The notes beneath the pieces are model-generated. The model was not told the DNA's origin. It did not search any database and was given only the letters and a program-made list of their open reading frames with translations. From contig JAMXDE010000022.1 of NCBI GenBank assembly GCA_026770025.1, positions 1,122,501-1,186,500 on the forward strand: 64,000 nucleotides of DNA. Direction: 5' to 3'. Within the stretch, counting starts at the first letter, position 1; each line of letters begins with the position of its first letter. This stretch comes from Craspedostauros australis. Lineage: Eukaryota; Bacillariophyta; Bacillariophyceae; Mastogloiales; Achnanthaceae. This document shows, one piece after another, positions 1-10,384 of this stretch. Both the position numbers and the translations under genes were made by a program.

Positions 1-700
1 AGACAATGCCTGATGCCTGACAAGGACACAACAATCAACTTGGAGATGCAGGACACACTAATAACTTTCGACAGTTTGCGAGGGGGGAGTGCCTGGGGAT
101 GGAGTTGCATCAACAACCAGTGGAGTAGTGGCGTTTGTACTAATCTTGTCTTGTGCCATTGCATTTGGATGCAAGGGGATTTTGACTTGATCAGTTGATG
201 TAGATAGGATGAAGAAATGATGTTCGCACAGTTGGTGTGGCTCTGCACTGATCCTCAGGGGTTCAGTGTTGAGGACTGACAAGGCTCCTTGCTCTTGTTG
301 ATCTCTCCATCTGCAGTTGTCTTCCAGTAGTAAGTACTGGCACCTGACACCTTGTTGAGGGTGCAAATGAAGACACAGCAGATTGTTTTTTGGAATTCAG
401 AGTTAGATTCTCTGCTTGTGTTGAACCAGGTTGGATTTCTTTGCTATCATTGCAGTGTGTGAGCGGATGTCCTAGCTGAGGAGGGAATTGGGGCGGGTTG
501 CAGTACGCAGGTTCAGCAAGAATTTAGTTCCCAGGACAGCTTGGATCGAGTCAATCATGCCTTTGAGTCAGTGATGGTCTGTGAATAAAATATGGGAAGA
601 GAAAAGGGGTGACAGTTGTCAGGGTTAGAAGAGTTTGCGCAACAGTGAATGTCAGGAAATGACATGGGACACACTAAACGGAAAATAGTCTGTCCTTAAG
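1..700. other. No gene recognised
   Basis: Short ORFs on both strands show no recognisable domain and no coding-like continuity. The first bases carry a short TGCCTGA repetition like that near 2630-2680. I see nothing else to annotate. Confidence 0.5.
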
Positions 701-908
701 TGAACTTCAACTCTATTGTAAAATCACATTGTCAGTGGAAAAGCAAAGTAGCATGCTGGTATTCCAACCCGGAGCCTCAGGTAGAATTTCTGGTGCTCTG
801 CTGTTGAGCTACAGGTGCTGCAGTTGCTGAAACGGACAAATGTGTAATTTATAGATAGTGGGAGCTACGGGAGTAACGGACTTAACACTAAACGGATATA
901 TGCTGATA
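701..908 (-). repeat. Diverged solo LTR of the tRNA-like TRIM family
   Basis: On the minus strand this 208-bp stretch starts TATCAGCA and ends GTTCA, and aligns end to end with the 206-bp LTRs at 15183 and 15640. The shared order is a block with GTTACTCCCGTAG and CCCACTATCTATAAAT, then TGTAGCTCAAC and GAGCACCAG, a damaged B-box region, then CTTTGCTTTT. It lacks the purine tract and primer-binding site of the intact copy, and I see no clean target duplication. It is best read as an old solo LTR, showing that the family is multicopy. Confidence 0.7.
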
Positions 909-1375
909 AAGGCGATGCGGGGCATGTCAACGCTACGGAGAGTGTTGGTTGGCCGAATCATCCAATGCAACCAACTTGTCATTGCCCCACTGCTGCATCT
1001 CAGCTTCAGTGAGTTGGAACAAAGCAAGTGGGCAATGCACATGCAGCTCTCAATTATTGCTCGTTGGCTTGAACAAGAGCGCCAAGGAGACGATCAGATA
1101 TTCATCCATGGGCATGAGACCGTACTTGCTCTGTAGAAGACAAACTGTGCCAACAGACACCAGAATTTACTGGCAAATCATTTGTATTCTTGTCCTCGTG
1201 TTCGTACTGGAGTTGGCTATTGGCAAACAGCCATGCAGGTTGTGAAAACAACATGCCAAACTAGGACAAGCAGATCTTCTCATCATCAGCAGCAGAGCAT
1301 CAAATCAGTTTGTATTGCAGTCACATGCAGTGCTGCATCAATTCCATCGGTTGAGGCTTGGCAGAGGTTGTTGGG
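909..1375. other. No gene recognised
   Basis: Overlapping short ORFs only, with no domain or repeat that I recognise. Confidence 0.4.
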
Positions 1376-1436
1376 TGTCAGGAATTGAGGGTACGGTTTA
1401 GTCGTATTAACCTGTGATTGCCGCTCCTCCCAGCAT
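1376..1436 (+). repeat. Degenerate copia LTR 5' end
   Basis: The stretch begins TGTCAGGAATTGAGGGTACG and continues to GATTGCCGC and CTCCCA. It matches in order the coding-strand start of the copia B LTR (TGTCAGGAATCGGGGGTACG, then GATTGCCGCAAC and CCCA). The distal part of the LTR is not recognisable. Confidence 0.55.
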
Positions 1437-1758
1437 GCCAATGATAGACCAATTGGTCTATCAAAGATGGACACACTCTGACTATCTTGTCGCCTGTCCT
1501 CCCTGTATATCAAGAGTATGAGCACACCACATGATCCACCTGATCCATTTTCTGATGAGTCTGTGTCCTTGTGTGCTGAAACGATTCTTCCTTCGCTCAC
1601 AGATCCAACCACACAGAGACACACTACGGAATAAATCCTGACTCACAATCCAAGTCATCTCATCTGTATTGTGATGTGTCCAATGCAGTATCCTAGACAA
1701 TGGACACCTGCAATTAGGTTGTGCATGGCGTATTGACATCTCAAATGAGGTTTAGGGC

Positions 1759-1816
1759 GGTCAGGAATCGAGGGTACGATTTAGTCGAATCATCCTTTGA
1801 TTGCCGCACCTCCCAA
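1759..1816 (+). repeat. Second degenerate copia LTR 5' end
   Basis: TCAGGAATCGAGGGTACGA is followed by GATTGCCGCACCTCCCAA. This is the same motif order as at 1376, 55730 and 60446 and as the start of the copia B LTR on its coding strand. It lies just beyond the stop of the 182-aa minus-strand ORF. Confidence 0.55.
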
Positions 1817-1831
1817 AACAACGTATTATTC

Positions 1832-2380
1832 TCAAGTGCCTTCGCTGGTCATTTCTGTGCCGTCGGAAAAGTATCCGATTGGGTCATCAAGAACGGATGC
1901 CTTGGCATATTGAGATTCAAATGGGGCCAGGTCCATCATCTTGGATGCCTCACTAACCTTAATGTATTCCAGTGGCATTTGGAGCTGAATGCAGTTCTTG
2001 CAGATGGTTCCGGTTGAAGCCACACTGCTGCGGGTGAGGCATGTATCCATTCTGGTGCTTCTTGCAGTGGCATCCATGATTTTTTCATCAAATGGTGCAC
2101 TGAAGTAGCTCTCCTCATCCGAATCAATGCTGTCCTCAAGGTTCTCTGGTGGAGAGAACCTTGCCTTCTTGGCAATGCGGCGATCCACCAAGGGCATCCC
2201 AAACTCGATGCCCCTCACGTCGTAGGTGCGCTTCAGCTTGATGCAACAAGCCTCGGTGCAGACACCAACAAGGTCTTCCTCCATGCCCAAACTATCTTCT
2301 CCATCAATGACAAGGACAGTGGCCTCCTCCGGCTCTGAGTGCTTCTGTGGGGACAGGTGGGAATGACTCATTTTGTTCAA
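1832..2380 (-). CDS. Hypothetical 182-aa protein
   Basis: This is a complete ORF with ATG and a TGA stop whose function I do not recognise. It has an acidic N-terminal third, a cysteine cluster (VCTEACC, near residue 43), a basic RRIAKKAR patch that could be a nuclear signal, a serine/aspartate-rich stretch (SDEES) and a CKNC pair near residue 130. An in-frame ATG three codons in (MSHSHL) could be the real start. The stop abuts a copia LTR fragment, so the 3' end may have been created by that insertion. A ten-base tandem repeat lies upstream. It could be a host gene remnant or part of a mobile element. Confidence 0.4.
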   Translation of the reverse strand: MNKMSHSHLSPQKHSEPEEATVLVIDGEDSLGMEEDLVGVCTEACCIKLKRTYDVRGIEFGMPLVDRRIAKKARFSPPENLEDSIDSDEESYFSAPFDEKIMDATARSTRMDTCLTRSSVASTGTICKNCIQLQMPLEYIKVSEASKMMDLAPFESQYAKASVLDDPIGYFSDGTEMTSEGT

Positions 2381-2407
2381 TTTTCTTCAGTGCGTCTTTA
2401 TATTGTA

Positions 2408-2490
2408 ATACTGAGATGCAATGAGATGAAACGAGATGAAAAGAGATGCAAAGAGATAAAATGAGATACAGTGAGATAAAGTGAGATGCG
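2408..2490. repeat. 10-bp tandem repeat, GAGAT-based
   Basis: About eight units of the form GAGATRMARN (GAGATGCAAT, GAGATGAAAC, GAGATAAAAT and so on) run in tandem about 30 bases upstream of the 182-aa ORF start. It may lie in that ORF's leader or promoter region. Confidence 0.75.
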
Positions 2491-3189
2491 CTGTGTTGTG
2501 ATGGGCTGTGTTTGAGAGAGTGTTTCTGTTTGAGAGAGTGTTTCTGTTCGAGACGACTTACTTGTTGTTGATGCTCGCTGTTGCTGTGTTTTTTCGTCGA
2601 TTTTTGCCGTTTTTTGTTCTTGATGTTGTTGCCTGTCGCCTGTTGCCTGATGCTCGATGCCTGGTGCCTGGTCCCTGATCAGTAGGTCAGAGAACGAGGG
2701 CTCGTTGCCATGTTATTGGTGATTTTTGCCGCGTGTTTGGTCTTGATGAAGTTGATTTTCTTTGTTTCCTTAGCGTCTTCGGTGTGTTTGGGAGTGTTTG
2801 ATCGCACTTCGTGGGATGTGTGCTTGGGCTGTCAGAGCACAGTATGTATGCTGTGATTGGAGCAATGGTGCAAGTTGGTGAACTATGGAACTTCTGAGCA
2901 TGAATATGAGTTGCAATGATGTCCAAAAGTGGATTTCTGTGGCAAGCAAGGGAACAGGGGAGGAATGTGGTAGATCTAGTGCTTCATTGTGTCGAATCCC
3001 ATGAGTTCCATGAGTTCCATGAGCTCGTTGCCCTGCAAAAGCTGGCACTGTCGGCATGCTTTTGTGACATCCATCGATCCCAAATTGTGAGCGGACGCAA
3101 CTGTGACTGACTCCCCATGGGACCCAGTCCTGAACAACAAAGACAGCCATCGACCAGCATACGCCATTTCACTTTTCAGACCACCTTGT
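2491..3189. other. Non-coding, short simple repeats
   Basis: This stretch contains a duplicated TGTTTGAGAGAGTGTTTCTG element (about 2510-2550), a GCCTG-rich tract (about 2628-2675) and three copies of ATGAGTTCC (3001-3025). I recognise no gene. Confidence 0.5.
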
Positions 3190-3446
3190 GTCCCACTACC
3201 AACAGGCCACCCAGCTAGTGTCCATCCTTCTACAGGCCACACCAGCACCACCAATCCAGATCATCCCTAGCTACCCACAAGCCAGCACCACCCATCCACC
3301 ATGTCCCCACCCATCCACAAGTCATCCACAAGTCAATCACTTCCTCCCTACCAGCCTGAAACCAGCCAAGTTGTCTATAGCCAGTAGCAACTAACCAACA
3401 CATCTCTAGCCATAATTCATCACAACACAACCAACACATTCAACTA

Positions 3447-6400
3447 ATGTAGATGCCCCTGATGTGCCAGCAGAGGAAAGGCTTCCAGGCACTGATGGGA
3501 TGTTCAACTTTTCAACACTGTGAAGGACAATCGACAGATGTATCTCACACCCAAAGAGAAACAAGATTTGAACAGAATGGAGAAGCCAGTACATGATTTC
3601 TTCCTTCACAGCACTCATGAAGGTGAAAACCTACCAACTGACAGGCCAGACAAAGACCCACACAGAGACACCATGGACTTCAACCTACATGAGACCTGGG
3701 AGTCACTGCTCTCTGGAGATCAAATGGGATCTTGCCTGGCTCTGTACATCACATGGACTGTGTTGTACAGAATCCCTACCATCAGCCTCCACACCATTGT
3801 GGCCAAGGATGCCAGAAGGCCATACAATGAAATCTCCAAGAGGTTCCCATACTGGTGCACCATCAACAATACAGCTGCAGGGCTCAAGGCCCTCTCTCAC
3901 AGCTCCCCAAACTTCTCCATTATCTACCACAACCTAGAAAGAATCAACATACAGCCAGCCCAGGCTGTACAGAGGTCAGAGCCACTCACACTCCCTGACA
4001 TCAGAAGGCTGCAACAAGGTGCACCTTCCACACCCAATGGATACAGAGATATTGCTCTGCTCTTCATTCTCTTTGAAACTGGAGCAAGGGGCACAGCAGC
4101 CATTGACAAAGCAATGAAGTGGCTCACATACAACAAAGACACCAAACAGGATGTCATCTACTTCAAGTCACAGAAATGGAGCAGAGACTGATATGACACC
4201 AAGGGAGGCAGTGCTGAGTGTTGAGGCCTCTGTGGCTAATAGAGCTAAACTAGTACCCAACTTAGAGAGAGAGACTACGAATCACCCGACCTGTCAGCAT
4301 TCCAGTAGATCGAACAGATACTTCACCGGCCCCCACGTTTGGGGACAGATCCAGACCATTGAAGCAGATCTTTGGAACCCGTGTCAAGGAACCAGTAGGG
4401 TTCCGATAATCGAGATACTGACACCCACCATCGCCAAAACACCGACACAGGGAAACAGTACCCCAGCAACGCACATCATTGCACCTTGTCTCTCACGGAA
4501 CACAGCCAAGGGATCTCGACCCACGGTACATGGGCTACACGACCCATACGCACTGTCACTCAGGACATCACAGGAGATCCTCTCCGCAGGGAAGAACCAT
4601 AGCACTAATCTCATAATCCGCACATTTCTTCACCATCTACCAGTATTCTCAATTGACTACTTGTGGAACAGAAGACTCTCGTTCGGACCGCTTGCCAATC
4701 AAGCCTCTGCCCAAAGCTATCAACAGCCAACAAGACAACAGCCATTACGTTTGGGCTCTATTAGTGGCCATGAGATGATATCTGAGAACATACAGACTGC
4801 AGAAGTGGAAACACCCTGGCCATCTCTTTGGTATTGCCCAGACTGAACAGATTTGCAACAACATCAGAGCTCTCTGCCACTATGCAGGATACCCTGAGAG
4901 ATACTTCTCTACTCATTCGGCTGCAAAAGGAAAGATGAACGATATCATTTGCAATTGCAAGCTGAAGGGTGAGCCAATCTCTGTGGGACCTGCTGATGCC
5001 GGGATCATTGGAGATTACACCACTACATCAAATGCACTGAGGCTGTGCTTTAGAAGCTTCTCAGATCGAGCTGATATGCATGGTGAGCAAATTGATTCCA
5101 TGGACCAGCTGAAAGTGGAATAGCTTCATCCAGAGTTGCAGGGCAAGCTGCTCCCTGTCGTCAGACCATATCACTTGGTCACAGCCAATACCTTGTCTGA
5201 AAACATGAGACAAGAACTGGTTGAAATGGTCAATTGCCTCAAGTCAGACTCACCCACCAATGTCACCATGGAGGGAATGACAGCCAAGGAGATTCCTTCT
5301 CATATCTGGTGAACTCTGGTAAAAAGAATGAGAGACTGTGACTACCTTGGCAACTCCACCTATGAAATTGGAAGGGCCATCAAGATAGGCATGGCCACAG
5401 ATCATTTCAGAAGTTTTGGCAGGTGCTTGAGGTTCACAATGGCAACTGGTGATCTCACCATCAACAAGCTGATCAAGTTGCCAGAAGATGCCATGCTTGA
5501 GGCCAGTGAACACATGCTGATGTACTTCAGATTGCCCAAGCTCAACAAGGGAGACAAGAGACAACTCATGGAGAGACCCAAGACCAAGTTTGATGCCTTG
5601 GAGTCAACCAATATCAAGCTTTACATCAAGGGACTCAAGAACAGGCTCCAAATTTGTACAGAGGGTATTGTCATGGTGGCATCCACACAGTACAATGCAA
5701 CCAAGGTCACTGACAACCAGGTGGCCATGATAGAGCAAGCAAAGCACAGTGGCCAGAATGTGGATGAGACTGCGTTCTATGAAGCAGAACCTGATACTAA
5801 GGTGGCAGATCAAGTCACTGCCCCAGTCTACAAATCATCTGATGAAGAAGAGGAAGAGGAGGTTGCCAAAGCCACAGCACCAATATATGAATCTTCTGAT
5901 GAGGAAGATGAAGAGCCAGTCCGGGTCATGGGAGGAGGCCCCCAGTATGAGCCTTCTGATGAGGAGGAACAAGAAGAGACATATCTTGCTGTTCCAAGGA
6001 GACCACCACAGAAGCCTGAATCTCCACAGAATGATGATATGAAGCCCTCCTCCTCTGAAGGAGATGAGTGCAAGGACAAAGACTCGACGGATCCTGTGAA
6101 TTCCACTGGTGGCTCTGGTGAGTCATGGGTTCCTTCCTCATCTGAGGTGGAGAGTGATGACAACAACCCTTCCCATTTTGCTTCATGCCTCTCCAAGATG
6201 ATCCACATTCATGACACTGACAGTGGCATTGGTGCTGGAAAACCATCTGTCATCATCTCACCCTCCGCATCTCCTTTGAAGAGGCCACACAGGGCAACCA
6301 GGGCTTCAACTTGTGCCCAACACATTGCAACCATGTCAGTTGCTGCAACAATGAATGAGAACATGCAACATACCATACGGAAGCAGCGCAGAAAGATAGA

Positions 6401-6577
6401 GAAGCCTGAGCAGAAGTGCACTTTCCTTGAAACGGCCAGCACAGTGATGCAAGAGCACATGAAAGGATACGCTTCTCTTCTCCAACAGATCTGGGTTCTC
6501 AAGATGTAAAAAGAGAAGTTGGAGAAAACCATTGCAGTGTTCCAAGGTGATGAAAGCAATGAAACCAGTGGCAGCTA
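3447..6577 (+). pseudogene. Tyrosine recombinase-like protein, copy A
   Basis: The broken product keeps the family layout. An N-terminal helical region (YLTPKEKQ to KRFPYW) is followed by a core-binding part, then the catalytic domain with the first arginine in FETGARG and a lysine in YFKSQK. The HxxR box is degraded (HSAA in STHSAAKGK), and GDYTTTSNALRL should hold the nucleophile region, where its tyrosine is now cysteine. A long acidic tail with several SSDEE clusters ends in a possible coiled coil. Damage seen against copies B and C: frameshifts near 3513 and 4180, the 527-bp insertion, TAG at 5121, TGA at 5310 and TAA at 6507. The tyrosine-recombinase reading rests on motif order, not on a database match. 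Confidence 0.65.
4237..4763. mobile_element. 527-bp non-autonomous TIR element
   Basis: The insertion splits the recombinase reading frame of copy A. Its ends are inverted repeats, TAATAGAGC at the left and GCTCTATTA at the right, and it is flanked by GTGGC at 4232-4236 and again at 4764-4768. Removing it together with one GTGGC restores the alignment to copies B and C across EASVA. It holds no ORF with a recognisable product, so it depends on an unidentified transposase. Confidence 0.8.
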
Positions 6578-6600
6578 ATTGCATAACCAACTAGCAGTAC

Positions 6601-6980
6601 TTACCATCAATGTCTATCTGCATTCCACATTGTTTCCTTGTCTTAGCACCATCAGGTGATAGTGCTAGTGCACCTTGTTTTCATAGAGCATGTGCATGGG
6701 CTGGGGGATATGTGAGTATCACTTGTTGTGGCAGTGCAAGTCCTTCCCCCTCCTCACCCTGCAGTCACTCATGTCATGGGACTGCAGCCATCCATACATG
6801 AGGGGTGGAATATGTGGGACTGGTCAGGCAACAAGGTAGTCCAAGTGGGATCAACATGAGTTGATTCTATTCAATCGTGATACTTTGATTGGAAGGTGTG
6901 GCAATAATGGATATCACGACAAAGTTGTACACCCGATTGCCAACAGACATTGAAGTTGTCGACTTCAGCCTGTTCGTGGA
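6601..6980. other. No gene recognised
   Basis: This is the tail downstream of YR copy A. The short ORFs show no domain. Confidence 0.4.
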
Positions 6981-7103
6981 GACATTCTTCCATCACAACA
7001 TGAATCTGTCATGTCTGATGCGACATTCTTCTGCCACAACATCAATCTGTCACACCTGCTGCGACATTCTTCTGCCACAACATCAATCTGTCACACCTGC
7101 TGC
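6981..7103. repeat. 41-bp tandem repeat, three units
   Basis: GACATTCTTC begins each unit and the unit ends near CACCTGCTGC. Units two and three are identical, the first is diverged, and a partial fourth (GACATTCTCC) follows. Confidence 0.85.
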
Positions 7104-7637
7104 GACATTCTCCACATCTTCGTTCAGTATATTGACTGCATTCGTTCGTTGGGGACCAAGATGACGTGTCTGTCTTGTGCGAAACTCCACGATCGGTTGG
7201 GAAGTTTGATTCCTCCCTCTTGGGAGTACTTCACATGTGTGGTTGGTGATGGACGAATCCGCCATTGCATGTTTTCTCGTGTTGTGTGTTTGTGTGTGTT
7301 TGTTCAGAACATGCGCTCAACCATCAACAAACAAACATGAACACGGACGCGAGAAGCGGAAGTCAGCAACTCACTGCCGCGACGTCCGCATTGTGGCAGT
7401 AGTGATGACAAGCGTGTTTCATGCGTTGCCACAAGCCACCCAACACTCATCGCACCACACTCGTACCAGAAATCAACACGCATCCGTCACATCGCCAATC
7501 GCCGCTCACAACGAATCAACACCCATCACATTGATTGTCACAACTTGTACAAAATGCAGCGTTGTCTCGCAGCATTGTCATCATCACTGTGATTGACCAC
7601 CAGCACATTCAACTCTTCCAGCACCATGGTAACCATA
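7104..7637. other. No gene recognised
   Basis: Short ORFs on both strands only. The right end lies beyond the stop of the Harbinger relic and may contain its decayed C-terminal part, but I could not align it. Confidence 0.4.
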
Positions 7638-8257
7638 TCAGAGGCCCGCAGCTTTGAATTTGTGAGAATACCAGCCTGGGTCATACAATGTAGGCTCCAT
7701 GATGCAGAAGTCTGTGCCATCTACAGATGTCATTGTTGTCGTTCCAGGTGGACAGCCTCTCTTTCGATCTTCAAAGCATATCTGGGATAGGATCAACACA
7801 TATTAACATTGGCAAAGACAGAGGGTGTGTGAGATAATGCATGCAACTCATCCATTTCATTGTGAGTGTTACAGTTCCGTTGTCAATGTTCCAAAGTTGT
7901 GCTACTTACAAGTTCACGGCTGAGGAGCCCCAATGCACGAAGAATAATCCATGTCCACTTCTGCACAGTTTTGACATCCTTTCCGGTTTGTCCTGCCAGC
8001 ACGCCCCATGTTGGATATTGTTTGAGGAACATGAGAGCGCACAACAGGTGATCCATAGTGGCATTCCAAGGCAGCAAGTCCTCCTCATTCAGTACATCCC
8101 ATGCCATTGCTGCCACTTTTGTGTGGGTGCCAAAGTTGCTTCGGAAACATGCTTGCACACTATATGGAGGTGAAGTCTGGAGTCCGGGATCAATTGCTTG
8201 GCCCAGAAGCTCCATGCCTTTGCATGCAATGGTTGTCTCGGTTGTGTCTGATGACAT
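7638..8257 (-). pseudogene. PIF/Harbinger-type transposase fragment, spliced
   Basis: Exon 1 (8257-7910, 116 codons) contains MDHLLCALMFLKQYPTWG and KTVQKWTWIIL, the helix-rich N-terminal region typical of DDE_Tnp_4/Harbinger transposases. A 128-bp intron (7909-7782) starts GTAAGT and ends CCCAG. Exon 2 continues in phase with FEDRKRG, then SVDGTDF, which carries the first catalytic aspartate, then WYSHKFKAAGL. At the place where the family usually has arginine there is TGA (7640-7638), and homology fades after it. The later catalytic residues are missing, so this is a relic. Splicing is inferred from the signals and the preserved phase. Confidence 0.75.
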
Positions 8258-8554
8258 TCTGATGTGTCTTGGTATACCAACAAAATGGAGGACAAAATTG
8301 TGGCATCAAGCAGAGGACTATCTAATTCAGCAACAGAGAGAGGAAAACATACAGAGCAAGTGCTGCTATTGTTGGTTTGTTCAGAACACACAATAACATG
8401 CACAATTGAGCATGATGTTTCGCTTGTTGGCTTTGGCTGTCTGCGACAGTTTGGACCCGGGCAAAATTGACCTGCATTCAAACACACAGAGGAGGATTGG
8501 GCATGCTGTGTTTGATTGTGCCCGATCAATTTTGTACGTGTCTGTCACGTCTGT

Positions 8555-8957
8555 GCAGTATTGCCGCAACAAACCGTGTATGGAGACATGGCACACAGGG
8601 CCAATCGTACCGAGTAGTCATACCAGCAACGTCAGAAAGCACAGACAGACATGCTAAATTGTACCAAACCAAAAAGACCAGAACACACAGAGACACAGCC
8701 AAAGAGCAAGAGGATTGTGACGGATTGTGCACGACCGATTTTGTACGCGCTATGTAGTACGCGCGATGTAGTACGTGTGTAGTACGTGTCCGTGCAGTAT
8801 TGTTGCAACAAACCGTGTATGGAGACGTGACACACCGGGCCAATCGTACCAAGTAGTGATACGTGCAACGTCAGCAAGCACAGAGACAGACATGCTAAAT
8901 CGTACCGAACCAAAAAGACCGGAACACACACAGAGACACAGCCAAAGAGCAAGAGGA
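8555..8957. repeat. Tandem duplication, about 238-bp period
   Basis: The block from GTGCAGTATTG through CAACAAACCGTGTATGGAGA, CGTACC and CACACAGAGACACAGCCAAA occurs at about 8555-8712 and again at about 8793-8950, with minor differences. It belongs to the repeat unit whose paralogue starts near 28320. Confidence 0.8.
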
Positions 8958-9166
8958 CCGGGAGCATTTTGTCACATTTATTCGTCCTCTGCGAAATTCG
9001 ACTTGGCATGTTCGCATCGAACAGTCGCAAAGGTTTTTCCATCTCACCGTCGAATCGTGGAACACGTGTTCATTTTTGTCATTTTCTCTGCGTTGTTCGG
9101 ATCGAAACAGTGTTTTCGCTGCGTCGCCGTGGACGCGTTCGCCCAACATGTTGGTTGGTTTGTATG
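8958..9166 (+). repeat. MVGS-unit upstream module, first segment
   Basis: This segment aligns with 28440-28620 through CGTGGAACACG, TTCGGATCG / TTTGGATCG, GAAACAGTGTTT and the ACATG-TGGT-GGT end. Alignment continues in the second segment after 15172 once the mariner-like element and TRIM are removed. It is the non-coding upstream part of a repeat unit that ends with the MVGS gene. Confidence 0.65.
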
Positions 9167-9352
9167 TACGACCTGCAAGGCACGGGAATTCCGTTGAAAC
9201 TGACACTCGATCGCACTTGACCAAGACGACCACTCTAGAAACGCAATCACGATTCGACTACAGCGACCACTATGCACAACCAGCAGAATAATATATAACG
9301 TCTATAACCGCTATTATTTCAAAATCCGAACACCAGGCCAATGGCAATTAAA

Positions 9353-9538
9353 CGTTGAAACTATCACTGATCTGTTGAAACTAATGACGAAACGTTGAAA
9401 CTAATGAAGAACCGTTGAAACTAATGAAGAAACGTTGAAACTAATGAAGAACCGTTGAAACTAATGAAGAAACGTTGAAACTATCGGTGAGGTGTTGAAA
9501 CTATCGGCGAGGTGTTGAAACTAATAGAGAGCCGTTGA
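9353..9538 (+). repeat. Left GTTGAAACT array, nine units
   Basis: Nine copies of GTTGAAACT occur at about 19-20-bp spacing, mostly CGTTGAAACTAATGAAGAA with variants ending TATCGGTGAGG. A tenth partial unit (CGTTGACA) closes the array. The same motif occurs once in the terminal repeat. Confidence 0.9.
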
Positions 9539-9551
9539 CAGCAGTCACGAT

Positions 9552-9983
9552 TCATTCGTGAAGCCTTGTGACACTCCAGATGAAAAATGATGCACGTAAT
9601 TTGATCGAGGCGATGTCGTCACACAACAGGGCAACGGCGGAAAAGCCACCTTTTTGTGCCATTCGCTGTTTTCGCTCCTGCTGTCGCAAATGAGCCGCTC
9701 TGACAGCGCCCCCTTGCCCATCCACCAAGCTTTTCATGGCGGTTCCGTTGACATGCTTGGATCTGGAATTGGGTTGATGGTTGTTGCAATGCCGTACATG
9801 GCATTTGACGATCCTTGCAGAGTTTTTTTGTTTCCCCATTGTCGTGTTGTTGTGTTGGGTGTCTTGGTGACAGTCTTTTCTTGGCGTCGGGATGCGGACG
9901 AAAGCCGAAACCAGTGATGTCACTTGCCACGGATTGGCCCCGCAACCAACCGATGCTCTCAGCATCATCCAAACACGAGTCAA
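9552..9983 (-). CDS. Hypothetical 143-aa ORF in the TIR element core
   Basis: This ORF lies between the two arrays and is Arg/Gln/His-rich, with no recognised domain. An overlapping minus-strand frame (9987-9619) is about as long, so coding status is unclear. The DNA from about 9715 to 9880 resembles 11420-11585 inside the mariner-like element, which supports a shared non-coding module as well as a gene. Confidence 0.25.
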   Translation of the reverse strand: MTRVWMMLRASVGCGANPWQVTSLVSAFVRIPTPRKDCHQDTQHNNTTMGKQKNSARIVKCHVRHCNNHQPNSRSKHVNGTAMKSLVDGQGGAVRAAHLRQQERKQRMAQKGGFSAVALLCDDIASIKLRASFFIWSVTRLHE

Positions 9984-9998
9984 TCACTACTGTGCAAC

Positions 9999-10171
9999 TG
10001 TTGAAACTATCGCTGACTTGTTGAAACTAATCAAGAACCGTTGAAACTAACACCAACTTGTTGAAACTAATCAAGAACCGTTGAAACTAACGCCGACTTG
10101 TTGAAACTAATCAAGAACCGTTGAAACTAACCCCGACTTGTTGAAACTAATAGAGAATCGTTGAAACTAGT
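9999..10171 (+). repeat. Right GTTGAAACT array, nine units
   Basis: Nine copies of GTTGAAACT at 19-20-bp spacing alternate between TTGTTGAAACTAATCAAGAA and CCGTTGAAACTAACNCCGAC. Orientation is the same as in the left array, so the two arrays are direct, not inverted, repeats inside an element with inverted ends. Confidence 0.9.
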
Positions 10172-10335
10172 TGGTCGCTAAATAACCGTCATAACGTATA
10201 TTTAACGTTTTTATGACACCTTCATTGTTGTTCGTGTGGCCGAATCGGCACGAGCATGTGTCCGGTGACGCACGATTGCATCCGGGACTGCTGGTTTGTC
10301 TCTGAGTACCAGTTTCAACGAAATTCCCGTGCCTT

Positions 10336-10384
10336 GCTGCAGAGAATGTAAAATGGGTCACGATAGCACTAGTTGTGGAGTTTT
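10336..10384 (+). repeat. Mariner-like left terminal inverted repeat (inner part)
   Basis: CTGCAGAGAATGTAAAATGGG, TCACGATAGCACTAGTTGT and GAGTTTT match the reverse complement of 15117-15166 with one indel and one substitution. The outermost eight bases lie at 9169-9176, on the far side of the nested element. Confidence 0.9.

Larger units (their letters stand above)
3190..6600 (+). mobile_element. Crypton-like YR element, copy A (degraded)
   Basis: The copy starts with a CCATCC/CAACC-rich leader resembling that of copy C (34277-34480) and runs through the recombinase pseudogene. The ends are approximate, because crypton-type elements leave no long terminal repeats and none is visible here. 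A 527-bp TIR element is nested in it. Confidence 0.6.
9177..10335. mobile_element. 1.16-kb TIR element with paired GTTGAAACT arrays
   Basis: Its ends are inverted: AAGGCACGGGAATTCCGTTG at the left and, read inward from the right, AAGGCACGGGAATTTCGTTG, followed on both sides by AAACTG..ACTC. It interrupts the left terminal repeat of the mariner-like element, with CCTGC on one side and GCTGC on the other, a probable 5-bp (or 4-bp CTGC) target duplication. A second inverted pair lies inside (ATATATAACGTCTATAACCG near 9293 against the sequence near 10172-10207). It holds two nine-copy direct-repeat arrays and a core without a recognisable transposase. Confidence 0.75.

Noticed and set aside
9353-10171. 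CRISPR-like array (GTTGAAAC repeats)
   Set aside because: The motif resembles the end of some CRISPR repeats, but the period is only 19-20 bp. Units are nearly the same throughout with no spacers, two arrays lie inside a TIR element, and the context is eukaryotic.
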